NCBI GenBank assembly: GCA_017936375.1
Contig: JAGBFR010000035.1
Coordinates: forward strand, 1-43,480
Length of the DNA stretch: 43,480 nucleotides
Reading direction: 5' to 3'
Source: Clostridia bacterium
GTDB taxonomy: Bacteria; Bacillota; Clostridia; Christensenellales; Aristaeellaceae
Shown: piece by piece, positions 1 through 7,621 of the stretch
Layout: the number at the start of each line of letters is the position of its first letter
Position numbering within the stretch: the first letter of the stretch is position 1
Position numbers and translations under genes: made by a program
The notes under the pieces: model-generated
The model's input: only the letters and a program-made list of their open reading frames with translations
Database searches by the model: none
Told to the model about the DNA's origin: nothing

Positions 1-280
1 CTGCTCCGAGTACGGCAAGTACAACATCCAGTGCAACGGCATCGGCCCGGGCTACATCGCGACCCCGCAGACCGCGCCGCTGCGCGAGATCCAGCCGGAC
101 GGCAGCCGTCATCCGTTCGATCAGTTCATCATCGCCAAGACGCCGGCCGAGCGCTGGGGCGAGGCGGACGATCTGGGCGGCCCGGCCGTGTTCCTGGCCT
201 CCGACGCTTCCAACTTCGTCAACGGCCATGTGCTCTACGTCGACGGCGGCATCCTCGCCTACATCGGCAAGCAGCCGTAA
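1..280 (+). CDS. SDR oxidoreductase, gluconate 5-dehydrogenase-like (3' end only)
   Basis: The last 92 residues of a short-chain dehydrogenase are read from base 2; the start lies left of the window. The visible part carries the post-catalytic PG loop (GPGYIATPQT), a substrate-lid stretch with the TPAERWGEADDLGGP pattern, and the classical SDR ending in which VNGHVLYVDGG closes the nucleotide fold. This ending resembles gluconate 5-dehydrogenase/2-deoxy-D-gluconate 3-dehydrogenase, which interconvert gluconate or a deoxygluconate and the keto acid with NAD(P)H in the cytoplasm. The catalytic Ser-Tyr-Lys and the Rossmann glycine motif are outside the window, so the substrate is inferred from the C-terminus only. 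A terminator follows within 20 bases. Confidence 0.8.
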   Translation, partial: CSEYGKYNIQCNGIGPGYIATPQTAPLREIQPDGSRHPFDQFIIAKTPAERWGEADDLGGPAVFLASDASNFVNGHVLYVDGGILAYIGKQP

Positions 281-295
281 CTTTAAAACCTTCAC

Positions 296-328
296 AGCGT
301 CCCTGCCAGATGGCGGGGACGCTTTTTT
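296..328 (+). terminator. Intrinsic terminator after the SDR gene
   Basis: AGCGTCCC-GCC pairs with GGC-GGGGACGCT around an AGAT loop and is followed by a run of T (323-328). It sits 15 bases after the SDR stop. Confidence 0.85.
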
Positions 329-562
329 GCTGTTTTTCGGATGGTTTACGGGGCGTTCTGCTTTAGAAATCAAGGCGGAGCAAGCAGAAAAGCTTCAAAA
401 AAACGCCGAAAATCCCTTGAGCCATCAATCTATCCAATCGGGATATGTATATCCGTGTTTTTTCCGAAAATCCGGCCGGAAAGCCGCTCAAACAGCCCCT
501 TCGGCGCCCGATCAAGGGTATTTTGAGGGAAATCGGGGTCTTTTCGATAAAAAACGAGCGTA
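329..562. other. Non-coding spacer, no gene seen
   Basis: The stretch between the SDR terminator and the promoter of the SPFH gene is lower in GC than its surroundings. Its short open frames have no convincing ribosome binding site or recognisable product. I see no RNA gene or repeat in it. Confidence 0.5.
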
Positions 563-591
563 TTGACGCTGCCGGGCGACTATGTTATCCT
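563..591 (+). promoter_or_regulatory. Sigma-A-type promoter for the SPFH gene
   Basis: TTGACG (563-568), 17-base spacer, TATCCT (586-591). It lies about 100 bases before the SPFH start codon. Confidence 0.6.
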
Positions 592-693
592 TTTATCAAT
601 CGATCGAGGAACCCGATACCACAAAGAAAACCTGCGGCGCACAGCCGCATAGGATACGCAGCCGGGCAGCCCCCGGGGAAAGGAAGAATCCAT

Positions 694-1572
694 ATGAAGA
701 ATGTCAAGCTGATCGTCGCCGCCTCTGTTATCCTTGTGCTCCTGCTCATCCTGGGGCTCAACAGCTTCGCCTCCGTGCCCGTCGGCCACACCGGCATCCT
801 GCTGACGATGGGCAAGGTGGAGGACTCCGCGCTCTCCGAGGGCGTGCATTTCAAGATCCCCTTCGCGCAGAAGATCATCTCCATGGACAACAGGATCAAG
901 AAGCTGGAGCTCAATACCGAGGCCTTCTCCAAGGACATCCAGACCGTCTCCGCGACGCTCGCGGTCAATTACCGCCTGCAGGCCGACAAGACCTTCTCCA
1001 TCTATAAGTCCGCCGGCCTCTCCTACGAGGAGAATCTGATCGTTCCCGCGACGCACGAGGTGCTCAAGTCCGTCTGCGCGCAGTACACGGCGGAGGAGCT
1101 GATCTCCAAGCGCGCTGAGTCTTCCGACAAGATGCGCGACGAGCTGGACGCGAAGCTCTCCGGCATGGGCATCTCCGTCAATGATTTCAACATCATCGAC
1201 TTTGACTTCTCCGACGAGTTCATCTCCGCCGTCGAGTCCAAGCAGGTCGCCGAGCAGCTCAAGAAGAAGGCGGCCACCGAGAACGAGACCGCCATTGCCC
1301 AGGCCGAGCGCGAAAAGCAGGTGGCCATCAAGCAGAGCGAGGCGCAGGCCCAGAGCCTGCTCATCGCCGCGCAGGCTGAGGCCGACGCCATCAAGCTCGC
1401 CGCCGATGCGGAGGCCTATCGCCTTGAGCATGTGGGCGCGCAGCTGACCAATCAGACCATCCTCAACACGCTGGCCGAAAACTGGAACGGCGAACTGCCC
1501 GGCGTGGTCGGCGCGGACGCCGCCGGCATCTTCAGCCTCGACGCGGCTGTCTCCGACGGGGCGGCCCAGTAA
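694..1572 (+). CDS. SPFH/prohibitin-family membrane protein
   Basis: A 292-residue protein with one N-terminal transmembrane segment (about residues 5-27) followed by an SPFH/band 7 domain (opening PVGHTGILLTMGKVE) and a long Ala/Glu/Lys-rich helical stretch typical of prohibitin and HflK/HflC relatives. Such proteins form oligomeric membrane scaffolds that hold proteases or organise microdomains; the partner here is not known. The start at 694 is chosen because an AAAGGAAG ribosome binding site precedes it and the hydrophobic segment begins right after; the frame is open further upstream but without homologous-looking sequence. A small gene of unknown function follows 53 bases later and may be cotranscribed. 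Confidence 0.88.
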   Translation: MKNVKLIVAASVILVLLLILGLNSFASVPVGHTGILLTMGKVEDSALSEGVHFKIPFAQKIISMDNRIKKLELNTEAFSKDIQTVSATLAVNYRLQADKTFSIYKSAGLSYEENLIVPATHEVLKSVCAQYTAEELISKRAESSDKMRDELDAKLSGMGISVNDFNIIDFDFSDEFISAVESKQVAEQLKKKAATENETAIAQAEREKQVAIKQSEAQAQSLLIAAQAEADAIKLAADAEAYRLEHVGAQLTNQTILNTLAENWNGELPGVVGADAAGIFSLDAAVSDGAAQ

Positions 1573-1625
1573 AATGACAACAAAAGAAGCTGCATACAGC
1601 ACAGAACAGAAAGGAATATGACCGG

Positions 1626-2081
1626 ATGTATACCCATGACAGTATCCCGCAGGACAGCGAATGGATGAAGCGCCAGCTTGGCGAGGCGATCATCGCCGGC
1701 GAACGCGCGATGAAGAGCCTGTCCGACGCGTGCGACAAATTGAGCAGCGCGAAGAAGTGGGGCATCTTTGATATGCTGGGTGGCGGCTTTATCGCCAGCA
1801 TGATCAAGCACTCCAGGATGGAGGACGCCGCGCAGCTCCTTCGCCGCGCGGGCGACGATCTCGCCGTCTTTCAGGATGAATTGCAGGACGTCGACGTGAT
1901 CTGCGATATCGACCTTGAGACGGACGGCTTCCTCTCCTTTGCCGACGTATTCATGGACAGCTTCGTTGCCGACGCGCTCGTGCAGGAGAAGATCGCCAGG
2001 ATCATGCGTCAGGCGGAGGAGGCCCTCGAGCGCACGGGCTCCATCGTTGCGGCGATGAAGGAAAAGCACAGGATGCTGTAA
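1626..2081 (+). CDS. Conserved hypothetical protein, helical, 151 aa
   Basis: I do not recognise a named family. The 151-residue product is soluble and largely alpha-helical, with two amphipathic stretches (about residues 15-45 and 115-150) around a centre containing a glycine-rich turn (MLGGGFIAS) and an acidic segment (DVDVICDIDLETD). No signal peptide or membrane segment is evident. It follows the SPFH gene by 53 bases on the same strand with no terminator between them and is closed by a strong terminator, so the two probably form a unit. Pairing with a membrane scaffold protein suggests, as inference only, a role in envelope stress or as a binding partner. Confidence 0.75.
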   Translation: MYTHDSIPQDSEWMKRQLGEAIIAGERAMKSLSDACDKLSSAKKWGIFDMLGGGFIASMIKHSRMEDAAQLLRRAGDDLAVFQDELQDVDVICDIDLETDGFLSFADVFMDSFVADALVQEKIARIMRQAEEALERTGSIVAAMKEKHRML

Positions 2082-2105
2082 TACAGCATTAGAACAACGG
2101 CATAA

Positions 2106-2137
2106 AAACCGGGACTGCCGAAAGGCGGTCCCGGTTT
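2106..2137 (+). terminator. Strong terminator between convergent genes
   Basis: AAACCGGGACTGCC pairs with GGCGGTCCCGGTTT (one G-T pair) over a GAAA loop. It can serve the plus-strand unit and, because of the flanking A and T runs, the minus-strand gene ending at 2165. Confidence 0.88.
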
Positions 2138-2164
2138 GTGTCTTTTCAGATGGAAGAGGGATGC

Positions 2165-2431
2165 TCAGGCCTCTCTCTTCTTCTTTTTTCTCATGCCCTT
2201 GAAGGAGCGGATCGTGCGGAACGACTTGCGCATGCGGTAGAGCTGCACGATGCACAGCAGCATCAGCAGCACGCACACGATCGCCAGAAAATCCGTCCGC
2301 TTAAAGCCGGTGAGCGCACAGAGCATCGTGATGACCACGGCGAAGGCGGTAATCATGAACAGCCCGAGCGTATTGCTTTTGCGGCGGTACAGAAAGGACT
2401 TGAGCTTTTCGCCATTCAGCTTGCCAGCCAT
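2165..2431 (-). CDS. Small two-helix membrane protein, 88 aa
   Basis: An 88-residue protein of unrecognised family. It has a basic N-terminus (about 20 residues), two hydrophobic segments (about residues 22-42 and 46-64) joined by a short loop, and a strongly basic C-terminal tail ending in a KKKK cluster. The charge pattern suggests both termini face the cytoplasm. It stands alone between the convergent unknown gene and the M20 amidohydrolase. No function is assigned. Confidence 0.6.
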   Translation of the reverse strand: MAGKLNGEKLKSFLYRRKSNTLGLFMITAFAVVITMLCALTGFKRTDFLAIVCVLLMLLCIVQLYRMRKSFRTIRSFKGMRKKKKREA

Positions 2432-2483
2432 TGAATCATATCCCCCAGATCATTGACGCCGGAACAGAATCCTAAGCGACACA

Positions 2484-2512
2484 GATAATCAAAAACATAT
2501 TTCTTGATTATC
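2484..2512. repeat. Inverted repeat GATAATCAA / TTGATTATC
   Basis: Two perfect 9-base arms (2484-2492, 2504-2512) separated by 11 bases, AT-rich, without a T run. It lies between the M20 amidohydrolase stop and the start of the small membrane protein, so it could be an operator for the latter or a weak transcript-end hairpin. Confidence 0.55.
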
Positions 2513-2552
2513 CGGAAAATTCCTGTTCAGTTTTCGTTAATTTTTTGCGGAG

Positions 2553-3716
2553 TTATTCTCCGGCGGTCATCGCCGCGCTCAGCGCCATCCATGCGCAGGA
2601 GAGCGCCAGCACATCCTCGTCCACGGTGAACAGGCCGTGGTGATGCGCTGCAGTATATCCCTTCTCTGGGTTATTCATGCCTGCCTGCACATAGCAGCAG
2701 GGCGCGATGGCGCGGTAATCGGCAAAGTCGTCGCCGAGCATGCTGGGCTCCTGCGGCTGTATCTTTTCCGGCGGGACGAGCTGCGCCGCCGCGCGGTTGG
2801 CGATCTCGACAAGGGATGCGTCGTTGACGACCACGCCGCTGACATGGTTGATCTCGATCTCCGCCGTGCAGCCGTGGGCGCGGGCGATATCATGGATGAT
2901 GGCGTCAAAGCGCTCGAGGATCGTCTCGTGCACCGCATCGTCAAAGCAGCGCAGCGTGCCCTCAAGCACGGCGTCCTGCGCGATGATGTTGCAGCGCGTG
3001 CCGGCGTGGAAGGAACCGACCGTCACCACAGCGCTCTGCATCGGGGAGACGAAGCGGGAGACGATGCTCTGCAGGGACTGCACGATCGCCGCGCCCGCGG
3101 TGATCGGGTCGATGCAGGAGTGCGGCGCCGCGCCATGGCCGCCGCGCCCGTGGATGGTGACCTTGAACATATCCGGGCAGGCGCACATGCCGCCCGCCGT
3201 GGCGTGGAGCGTGCCGGTTTCGTACGGGCTCCAGACGTGCAGGCCGTAGAAGGCGTCAATATCCTGCACAAGCCCGGTGGCGATGACCTCGCTGGCGCCC
3301 TTCTCGCCCTCCTCCGCCGGCTGGAAGATGATCTTGTACGTGCCGCAGAGGGACTCGCGCGCGTCGTGCAGCATCAGCGCGGTGTATACGCCGACGGTCG
3401 TGTGCGCGTCGTGCCCGCAGCCGTGCATCATGCCCTCGACCTTCGACTTATAGGGGAGGTCGGTCAATTCCTGCATCTGCAGCGCGTCGGTGTCAAAGCG
3501 CATGCCGATCGTCTTTCCCGGCTTCGCGCCGCGCACGACGGCGATCGTGATATTCTCTGCCGGGCAGAGCAGCTCGACGCCCGCCGCGCCGAGCACCTCG
3601 CGCACGCGCGCATTGGTGCGGATTTCAAAGTGGGACGGCTCGGGATACTGGTGCAGATCCCTGAAAAACGCGCGCATATCCGCCTCATAGGCCTTTGCTG
3701 CGGTCATAAAATCCAT
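2553..3716 (-). CDS. M20 family metal-dependent amidohydrolase (HipO/IAA-amino acid hydrolase type)
   Basis: A cytoplasmic M20D-type hydrolase that cleaves N-acyl amino acids or related amides. The di-metal ligands are visible: HGCGHDAHT, the PAEEGEKGA glutamates, and a C-terminal HHHGLF histidine. The central GRGGHGAAPH segment belongs to the dimerisation lid domain. I place the start at 3716 (387 aa) because GGAAGG/AGG lies upstream at suitable distance and the family usually begins near this point; the frame extends 15 codons further to 3761, but that ATG has no ribosome binding site. The substrate cannot be told from sequence. It is divergent from the methionine importer, though no link is proven; N-acyl-methionine use would be a guess. 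Confidence 0.88.
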   Translation of the reverse strand: MDFMTAAKAYEADMRAFFRDLHQYPEPSHFEIRTNARVREVLGAAGVELLCPAENITIAVVRGAKPGKTIGMRFDTDALQMQELTDLPYKSKVEGMMHGCGHDAHTTVGVYTALMLHDARESLCGTYKIIFQPAEEGEKGASEVIATGLVQDIDAFYGLHVWSPYETGTLHATAGGMCACPDMFKVTIHGRGGHGAAPHSCIDPITAGAAIVQSLQSIVSRFVSPMQSAVVTVGSFHAGTRCNIIAQDAVLEGTLRCFDDAVHETILERFDAIIHDIARAHGCTAEIEINHVSGVVVNDASLVEIANRAAAQLVPPEKIQPQEPSMLGDDFADYRAIAPCCYVQAGMNNPEKGYTAAHHHGLFTVDEDVLALSCAWMALSAAMTAGE

Positions 3717-3881
3717 ATCTGTGCCTGCCTTCCGCGCCGCTGGCGGCGCTGTATTTTCCATGTATAATGAAGAAAAGTTTCGCCGGAGAGGGGAAAAAAT
3801 CCTCTTTATTCAGGCCAAAATAGCGGGATTCGGTCAGTTGGCCATAGTCTGATCCTATGACCGGGCATACCTTTTTCATCA

Positions 3882-3910
3882 TTGCCTATATGGGCAAAAG
3901 GGAATATAAT
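3882..3910 (+). promoter_or_regulatory. Promoter of the metNIQ operon
   Basis: TTGCCT (3882-3887), 17-base spacer, perfect TATAAT (3905-3910). Only about 35 bases separate the expected transcript start from the metN ATG, so there is no room for a SAM riboswitch or T-box leader. Confidence 0.85.
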
Positions 3911-3952
3911 AGCACTCAGCTGCCTCCCGGCAGCCTGAAAAGGGGATACAGA

Positions 3953-4993
3953 ATGATAGAATTACGCCATGTCTGCAAGACATTTGAAACAACCGATAAA
4001 GAGAAGAGCGTGCATGCGGTGCGCGACGTCTCCCTGACCATCGAGGACGGCGAGATCTTCGGCATCATCGGCTTCTCCGGCGCGGGCAAGTCGACGCTCG
4101 TGCGCTGCATCAATCTGCTCGAGCGGCCAACCAGCGGCAGCGTCATCATGGACGGCGAGGACCTGACAAAGATGACTGAGCGCCAGCTGCGTCAGACGCG
4201 CAGGAAGATCGGCATGATCTTCCAGCACTTCAACCTCATGAATTCCCGCACGGTCTTTGACAATGTGGCCTATCCGCTCTTCGGATCGAAGATGAGCAAG
4301 GAACGCAAGGAGCGCAAGGTCATGGAGCTGCTGGAGATCGTGGGCCTGACGGAAAAGGCGGGGGCCTACCCCTCTCAGCTCTCCGGCGGACAGAAGCAGC
4401 GCGTGGCCATCGCCCGTGCGCTGGCGAATAACCCGACCGTTCTCCTTTGCGACGAGGCGACCAGCGCGCTGGACCCGCAGACCACGCAGGACATCCTGCG
4501 CCTGCTGCAGCGCCTGCGCGAGCGGCTGAAGCTGACCATCATCCTCATCACGCATGAGATGGCGGTGGTCAAGCAGGTCTGCACCCGCGTGGCCGTCATG
4601 GAGGAGGGCCGCGTGGTGGAGGAAGGCAGGATCTACGACGTCTTCTCCAATCCTCAGCAGCCCATCACCCGCCGCTTTATCCGCACCACGACGCACATCG
4701 AGGGCGTCGAAGAGCTCCTCAAGACCGATCCGTCCTCGCTGGGTCTTGCCAGCGGCGATATCGTCGTGCGCTACGACTGCTCGGGCGACCGGACGTCGCA
4801 GGCCTCCGTTTCCCGGATTTCCCGCGAGTACGGCGTGGACATCTCCATCATCTTCGGCAATGTCGAGATGCTGCTGGGCACCCCGTTCGGCACGATGATC
4901 GTCGTCTTCCGCGGCGAAGAGAAGGCGGTACAGGCGGCGCTCACCGAATTTGAAAAGACCGCAAGCCGGGTGGAGGTGATCTGCCGTGTCTGA
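3953..4993 (+). CDS. metN: Methionine ABC importer, ATP-binding protein MetN
   Basis: A 346-residue ATPase that drives uptake of methionine at the inner face of the membrane. It shows Walker A GFSGAGKST (residues 40-48), the LSGGQKQR signature, Walker B followed by CDEATSALD, and a C-terminal NIL regulatory domain (about residue 265 onward), which in this family binds methionine and inhibits transport. The start at 3953 follows an AAAAGGGG site 9 bases upstream; the frame is open earlier but reads through the promoter. The gene overlaps metI by 8 bases, and metQ follows, giving the classic N-I-Q order in one operon. Confidence 0.95.
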   Translation: MIELRHVCKTFETTDKEKSVHAVRDVSLTIEDGEIFGIIGFSGAGKSTLVRCINLLERPTSGSVIMDGEDLTKMTERQLRQTRRKIGMIFQHFNLMNSRTVFDNVAYPLFGSKMSKERKERKVMELLEIVGLTEKAGAYPSQLSGGQKQRVAIARALANNPTVLLCDEATSALDPQTTQDILRLLQRLRERLKLTIILITHEMAVVKQVCTRVAVMEEGRVVEEGRIYDVFSNPQQPITRRFIRTTTHIEGVEELLKTDPSSLGLASGDIVVRYDCSGDRTSQASVSRISREYGVDISIIFGNVEMLLGTPFGTMIVVFRGEEKAVQAALTEFEKTASRVEVICRV

Positions 4994-5663
4994 GCTGCTG
5001 ACGAAAATCGCACCCAACTTCATCAAGACCTTCCCGGAATTCACAGAGTCCTTCTTTGAGACGCTGGAGATGGTCGGCACGGCGGCGGCGACGAGCGCGC
5101 TGTTCGGCATCTTCTTCGGCGTGGTGCTCGTGGTGACCGCGCCGGGCGGCATCATGGAAAACAAGTGGATCAATTCGATCCTCGACAAGATCATCAACGT
5201 CTTCCGCGCGATCCCGTTCGTCATCATGATCGCGCTGTTGCTCCCGCTCACGCGCCTTGTGATGGGCACGTCCATCGGCACGAAGGGCGCGATCTTCCCG
5301 CTGGTTGTGGCGACGGTCCCGTTCTTCTCCCGCCAGATCCACAGCGCGCTGTGCGAGGTGGATAAGGGCGTCATCGAGGCGGCGCAGGCCATGGGCTCCG
5401 GCCCGTGGGAGATCGTCTTCCGCGTGTATCTGCGCGAGGGCCTCGGCGGCATGATCCGCGGCGCGACGATCACCGTCGTCAACCTCATCACCCTCTCCGC
5501 GATGGCGGGCTGCGTCGGCGGCGGCGGCCTTGGCGACTATGCCATCCGCTACGGCTTCCAGCGCAAGATGACCGACGTCACCATCGTCACCTGCATCGTG
5601 CTGCTGATCCTGGTGACGATCATCCAGTCCATCGGCAACGTCCTCTCCGCCAAAAGGCATTGA
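4986..5663 (+). CDS. metI: Methionine ABC importer, permease MetI
   Basis: A 225-residue inner-membrane permease with about five transmembrane segments and the conserved EAA-type cytoplasmic loop (EAAQAMGSGPWEIVFRVYL), which docks to MetN. The start is GTG at 4986, 8 bases inside metN, with an AGGTGAT ribosome binding site in the metN 3' end, implying translational coupling. Length and motif spacing match the family. Confidence 0.95.
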   Translation: MSELLTKIAPNFIKTFPEFTESFFETLEMVGTAAATSALFGIFFGVVLVVTAPGGIMENKWINSILDKIINVFRAIPFVIMIALLLPLTRLVMGTSIGTKGAIFPLVVATVPFFSRQIHSALCEVDKGVIEAAQAMGSGPWEIVFRVYLREGLGGMIRGATITVVNLITLSAMAGCVGGGGLGDYAIRYGFQRKMTDVTIVTCIVLLILVTIIQSIGNVLSAKRH

Positions 5664-5730
5664 GGCAATGACCCTGCAACTCTCCGCGCTGCGCGCGCGG
5701 GATTGATAAACATCTTCAGGAGGAACCATT

Positions 5731-6537
5731 ATGAAGAAGATTCTTGCGATCATCCTTGCCCTGTCCCTGTGCCTGTGCGCTGCGCTGGCCTGCGCCGAGA
5801 CCGTGAAGGTCGGCGTCGTCGGCGAGAACAACGAGCAGTGGGAGCAGGTCATCATCCCGACCCTTGCCGCTGAAGGCATCGAGATCGAGCTGGTCAAGTT
5901 CTCCGATTACATCATGCCCAACATCGCGCTGGCCGAGGGCGAGGTCGACCTCAACGCCTTCCAGCACTACAACTTCATGAACAACTGGTCCGCCGAGAAC
6001 GGCACCGAGCTCGTCGCCGTCTGCGACACGCTGATTGCTCCGCTGTGCATCTACTCCGAGAAGTACACCTCCCTTGACGAGGTCAAGGAAGGCGACGGCA
6101 TCGCGATCATGAACGACGTCGTCAACGAGGCGCGCGCCCTGCGCATGCTCGAGGCCGCCGGCCTGATCAAGCTCGCCGAGGACATCACCGAGCTGGCCAC
6201 CGTCGCCGACATCGTTGAGAACCCGAAGAACCTCGAGTTCTTTGAGATGGAAGCCGCGCTGACCGCCTCCATGATGAGCGACCCGTCCGTGCACATCGCT
6301 TTCCTCAACGGCACCCATGCCAAAGACGCCGGCCTGACCAACGACCAGGCGCTCTACATGGAGCAGTATGACCCGAACAACCCCGACATGCACGGCATCA
6401 TCAACGTCATCGCCGCCCGCGCTGACCGCGCCGAGGAAGCCGTCTTTGCCCGCATCGCCGAGGTCTATCACAGCGACGAAGTCCGCGCGCTGTTTGACAC
6501 CGTGTACAAGGGCGTCTACATCCCGGCTTGGGAGTAA
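5731..6537 (+). CDS. metQ: Methionine ABC importer, substrate-binding protein MetQ (NLPA family)
   Basis: A 268-residue solute-binding protein that captures methionine outside the membrane. An N-terminal signal segment covers residues 1-22. The cleavage region contains Cys21 in an ALAC context, a weak lipobox; cleavage by signal peptidase I after ACA is the alternative, so lipid anchoring is likely but not certain. The mature part opens with TVKVGVVGENNEQWEQ and carries the NLPA landmarks (NAFQHYNFM, IAIMNDVVNEARALRML). An AGGAGG site lies 8 bases before the ATG. It ends the operon, followed by a very stable terminator. Confidence 0.95.
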   Translation: MKKILAIILALSLCLCAALACAETVKVGVVGENNEQWEQVIIPTLAAEGIEIELVKFSDYIMPNIALAEGEVDLNAFQHYNFMNNWSAENGTELVAVCDTLIAPLCIYSEKYTSLDEVKEGDGIAIMNDVVNEARALRMLEAAGLIKLAEDITELATVADIVENPKNLEFFEMEAALTASMMSDPSVHIAFLNGTHAKDAGLTNDQALYMEQYDPNNPDMHGIINVIAARADRAEEAVFARIAEVYHSDEVRALFDTVYKGVYIPAWE

Positions 6538-6545
6538 TCCGAAAA

Positions 6546-6594
6546 AACAAAAGCGCGAGCCGCAGAGCATTGCTCTGCGGCTCGTTCTTTTGTT
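6546..6594 (+). terminator. Terminator of metNIQ
   Basis: A 13-base perfect stem (GAGCCGCAGAGC with its complement, ATT loop) is extended by AACAAAAG/CTTTTGTT arms, giving A and T tracts on both sides. Confidence 0.9.
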
Positions 6595-6604
6595 GGTCTT
6601 GCAT

Positions 6605-6762
6605 TCTCCCTCAGCCGCGGCTTTCGCCGCGTCAGCTCCCTCTCGGAGGGAGCCTATTATATGCGCTGCTCTGCAAATCGGCGGGGATTTGCATGATTAC
6701 AATGAAGAAAAGCCTCCCTCCGGGAGGGAGGTGGCATCGCATCCAGCGATGACGGAGGGAGA
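6605..6762. repeat. Intergenic element with ~50-base terminal inverted repeats
   Basis: Left arm 6605-6654 and right arm 6712-6762 are imperfect inverted copies, both built from nested hairpins (CTCCCTC...GAGGGAG, then a GC hairpin, then an outer CTCCCTCAGCC/ACGGAGGGAG end). The centre holds a further hairpin GCAAATC/GATTTGC (6673-6692). There is no coding potential. The architecture is that of a MITE-like or REP/BIME-like repeat; no clear target duplication is seen. Confidence 0.75.
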
Positions 6763-6821
6763 CTGCGGGAAGCAGGGTATCTCATACAGCAAAAGAGAGA
6801 TCTTTTGCTTATTCTTCGGCA

Positions 6822-7349
6822 TTACTCCGCCCAGAAGACGTTCCCGCCGCGGCGCGCCGGGGCAGCGGGCATGTCGCAGTCGGCATAGCCCAGAATGCAG
6901 TGGCCGACGCCCTCGTAATCGCCCTCAACGCCCAGCTCGCGCAGGATGGCCTTGCCTTCCTCGCTCTCAAATTCTTCCTTCGCGCGGTGAATCCAGCAGC
7001 TGCCCACGCCCAGTTCATGCGCGGCGAGCATCAGATTGCCCATCACGAGGCTGCCGTCGTAGACATAGGTGCCGACCTCCTTGTTCGCCAGCACGACCAG
7101 CACCACCGGCGCGCCGTAGAAGGGATCGTGTCCCTCGGGCGCGCCCATGATCTTTGCGTTCATCGCCGAGAGCTTATCGCGCAGGGCGCGGTTGGTGACG
7201 GCGAGGATCATCCCGGCCTGCTTGTTCCTGCCGCTGGCCGCCCAAAGGCCGGCCTCGATGATCGATTCCAGCGTCTCTCTGGGAATCATGTCGCTCTTGT
7301 ATTTGCGGATGCTTCGCCTTTCAAGCATCGCGGTCATGGCGTCGCTCAT
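6822..7349 (-). CDS. Nitroreductase-family flavoprotein
   Basis: A 175-residue FMN-dependent oxidoreductase of the nitroreductase fold. The N-terminal RRSIRKYKSD segment supplies the FMN phosphate contacts, GLWAASGRNKQ follows, and the C-terminal part has the typical GVGSCWIHRAKEEFES and GVGHCILGYAD stretches. Such enzymes reduce nitro groups, quinones or enoates with NAD(P)H in the cytoplasm; the physiological substrate is unknown. It is monocistronic, with an AAGGAGG site before its ATG and its own promoter. A weak hairpin (6789-6808) follows the stop. Confidence 0.9.
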   Translation of the reverse strand: MSDAMTAMLERRSIRKYKSDMIPRETLESIIEAGLWAASGRNKQAGMILAVTNRALRDKLSAMNAKIMGAPEGHDPFYGAPVVLVVLANKEVGTYVYDGSLVMGNLMLAAHELGVGSCWIHRAKEEFESEEGKAILRELGVEGDYEGVGHCILGYADCDMPAAPARRGGNVFWAE

Positions 7350-7397
7350 AAGAAATCCTCCTTGCGGCTCTTTGGGCCGTCCGGCCCTGATGGATTC

Positions 7398-7426
7398 AGT
7401 ATAGCGGATTGCGCGGGGAATGTAAA
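7398..7426 (-). promoter_or_regulatory. Promoter of the nitroreductase gene
   Basis: On the minus strand TTTACA (7421-7426), 17-base spacer, TATACT (7398-7403). It lies back to back with the proX promoter (7456-7484). Confidence 0.8.
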
Positions 7427-7455
7427 CGCAGATTTTGTGTGCATTCCCGCTGCGC

Positions 7456-7484
7456 TTGACAAACGGACGGCGCTGCGCTAGGAT
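7456..7484 (+). promoter_or_regulatory. Promoter of the ProX/serine hydrolase operon
   Basis: Perfect TTGACA (7456-7461), 17-base spacer, TAGGAT (7479-7484). The transcript would begin near 7491, before the small leader ORF at 7532. Confidence 0.85.
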
Positions 7485-7531
7485 GGTTGGAGCGAATTCA
7501 AAGCATCCCGCCGAGCAAAGGAGACGCCTGT

Positions 7532-7621
7532 ATGATGCGCATGGAGATCATCAGCCCTTGCCTACGCGACGCCCCGCCCGGCGGCTGCGGATACAGATCA
7601 ACGGGAGGCCGACATGCTTGA
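7532..7621 (+). CDS. Possible leader peptide, 29 aa, overlapping proX start
   Basis: A short ORF has a near-perfect ribosome binding site (AAAGGAG, 7517-7523) 8 bases before its ATG (a second ATG follows at 7535). It encodes 29 residues with an Ala-Pro-Pro-Gly-Gly run at residues 14-18 and stops at 7619-7621, inside the first codons of the ProX-like gene (ATG at 7614). The arrangement is that of a translated leader coupled to the next gene. No homologous family is recognised. It could instead be a chance ORF; the strong SD is the main support. Confidence 0.45.
   Translation: MMRMEIISPCLRDAPPGGCGYRSTGGRHA

Noticed and set aside
228-566. Plus-strand ORFs between the SDR and SPFH genes
   Set aside because: They cross the SDR stop and terminator, lack a ribosome binding site and look non-coding.
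3763-3768. TATAAT on the plus strand upstream of metN
   Set aside because: There is no -35 at a suitable distance, and a much better promoter lies at 3882-3910.
3911-3952. SAM riboswitch or T-box before metN
   Set aside because: Only about 35 bases lie between the expected transcript start and the ATG; no such structure fits.
6789-6808. GCAAAAGA/TCTTTTGC hairpin as terminator of the nitroreductase gene
   Set aside because: The stem is AT-rich and no T run follows on the minus strand; too weak to list as a terminator.
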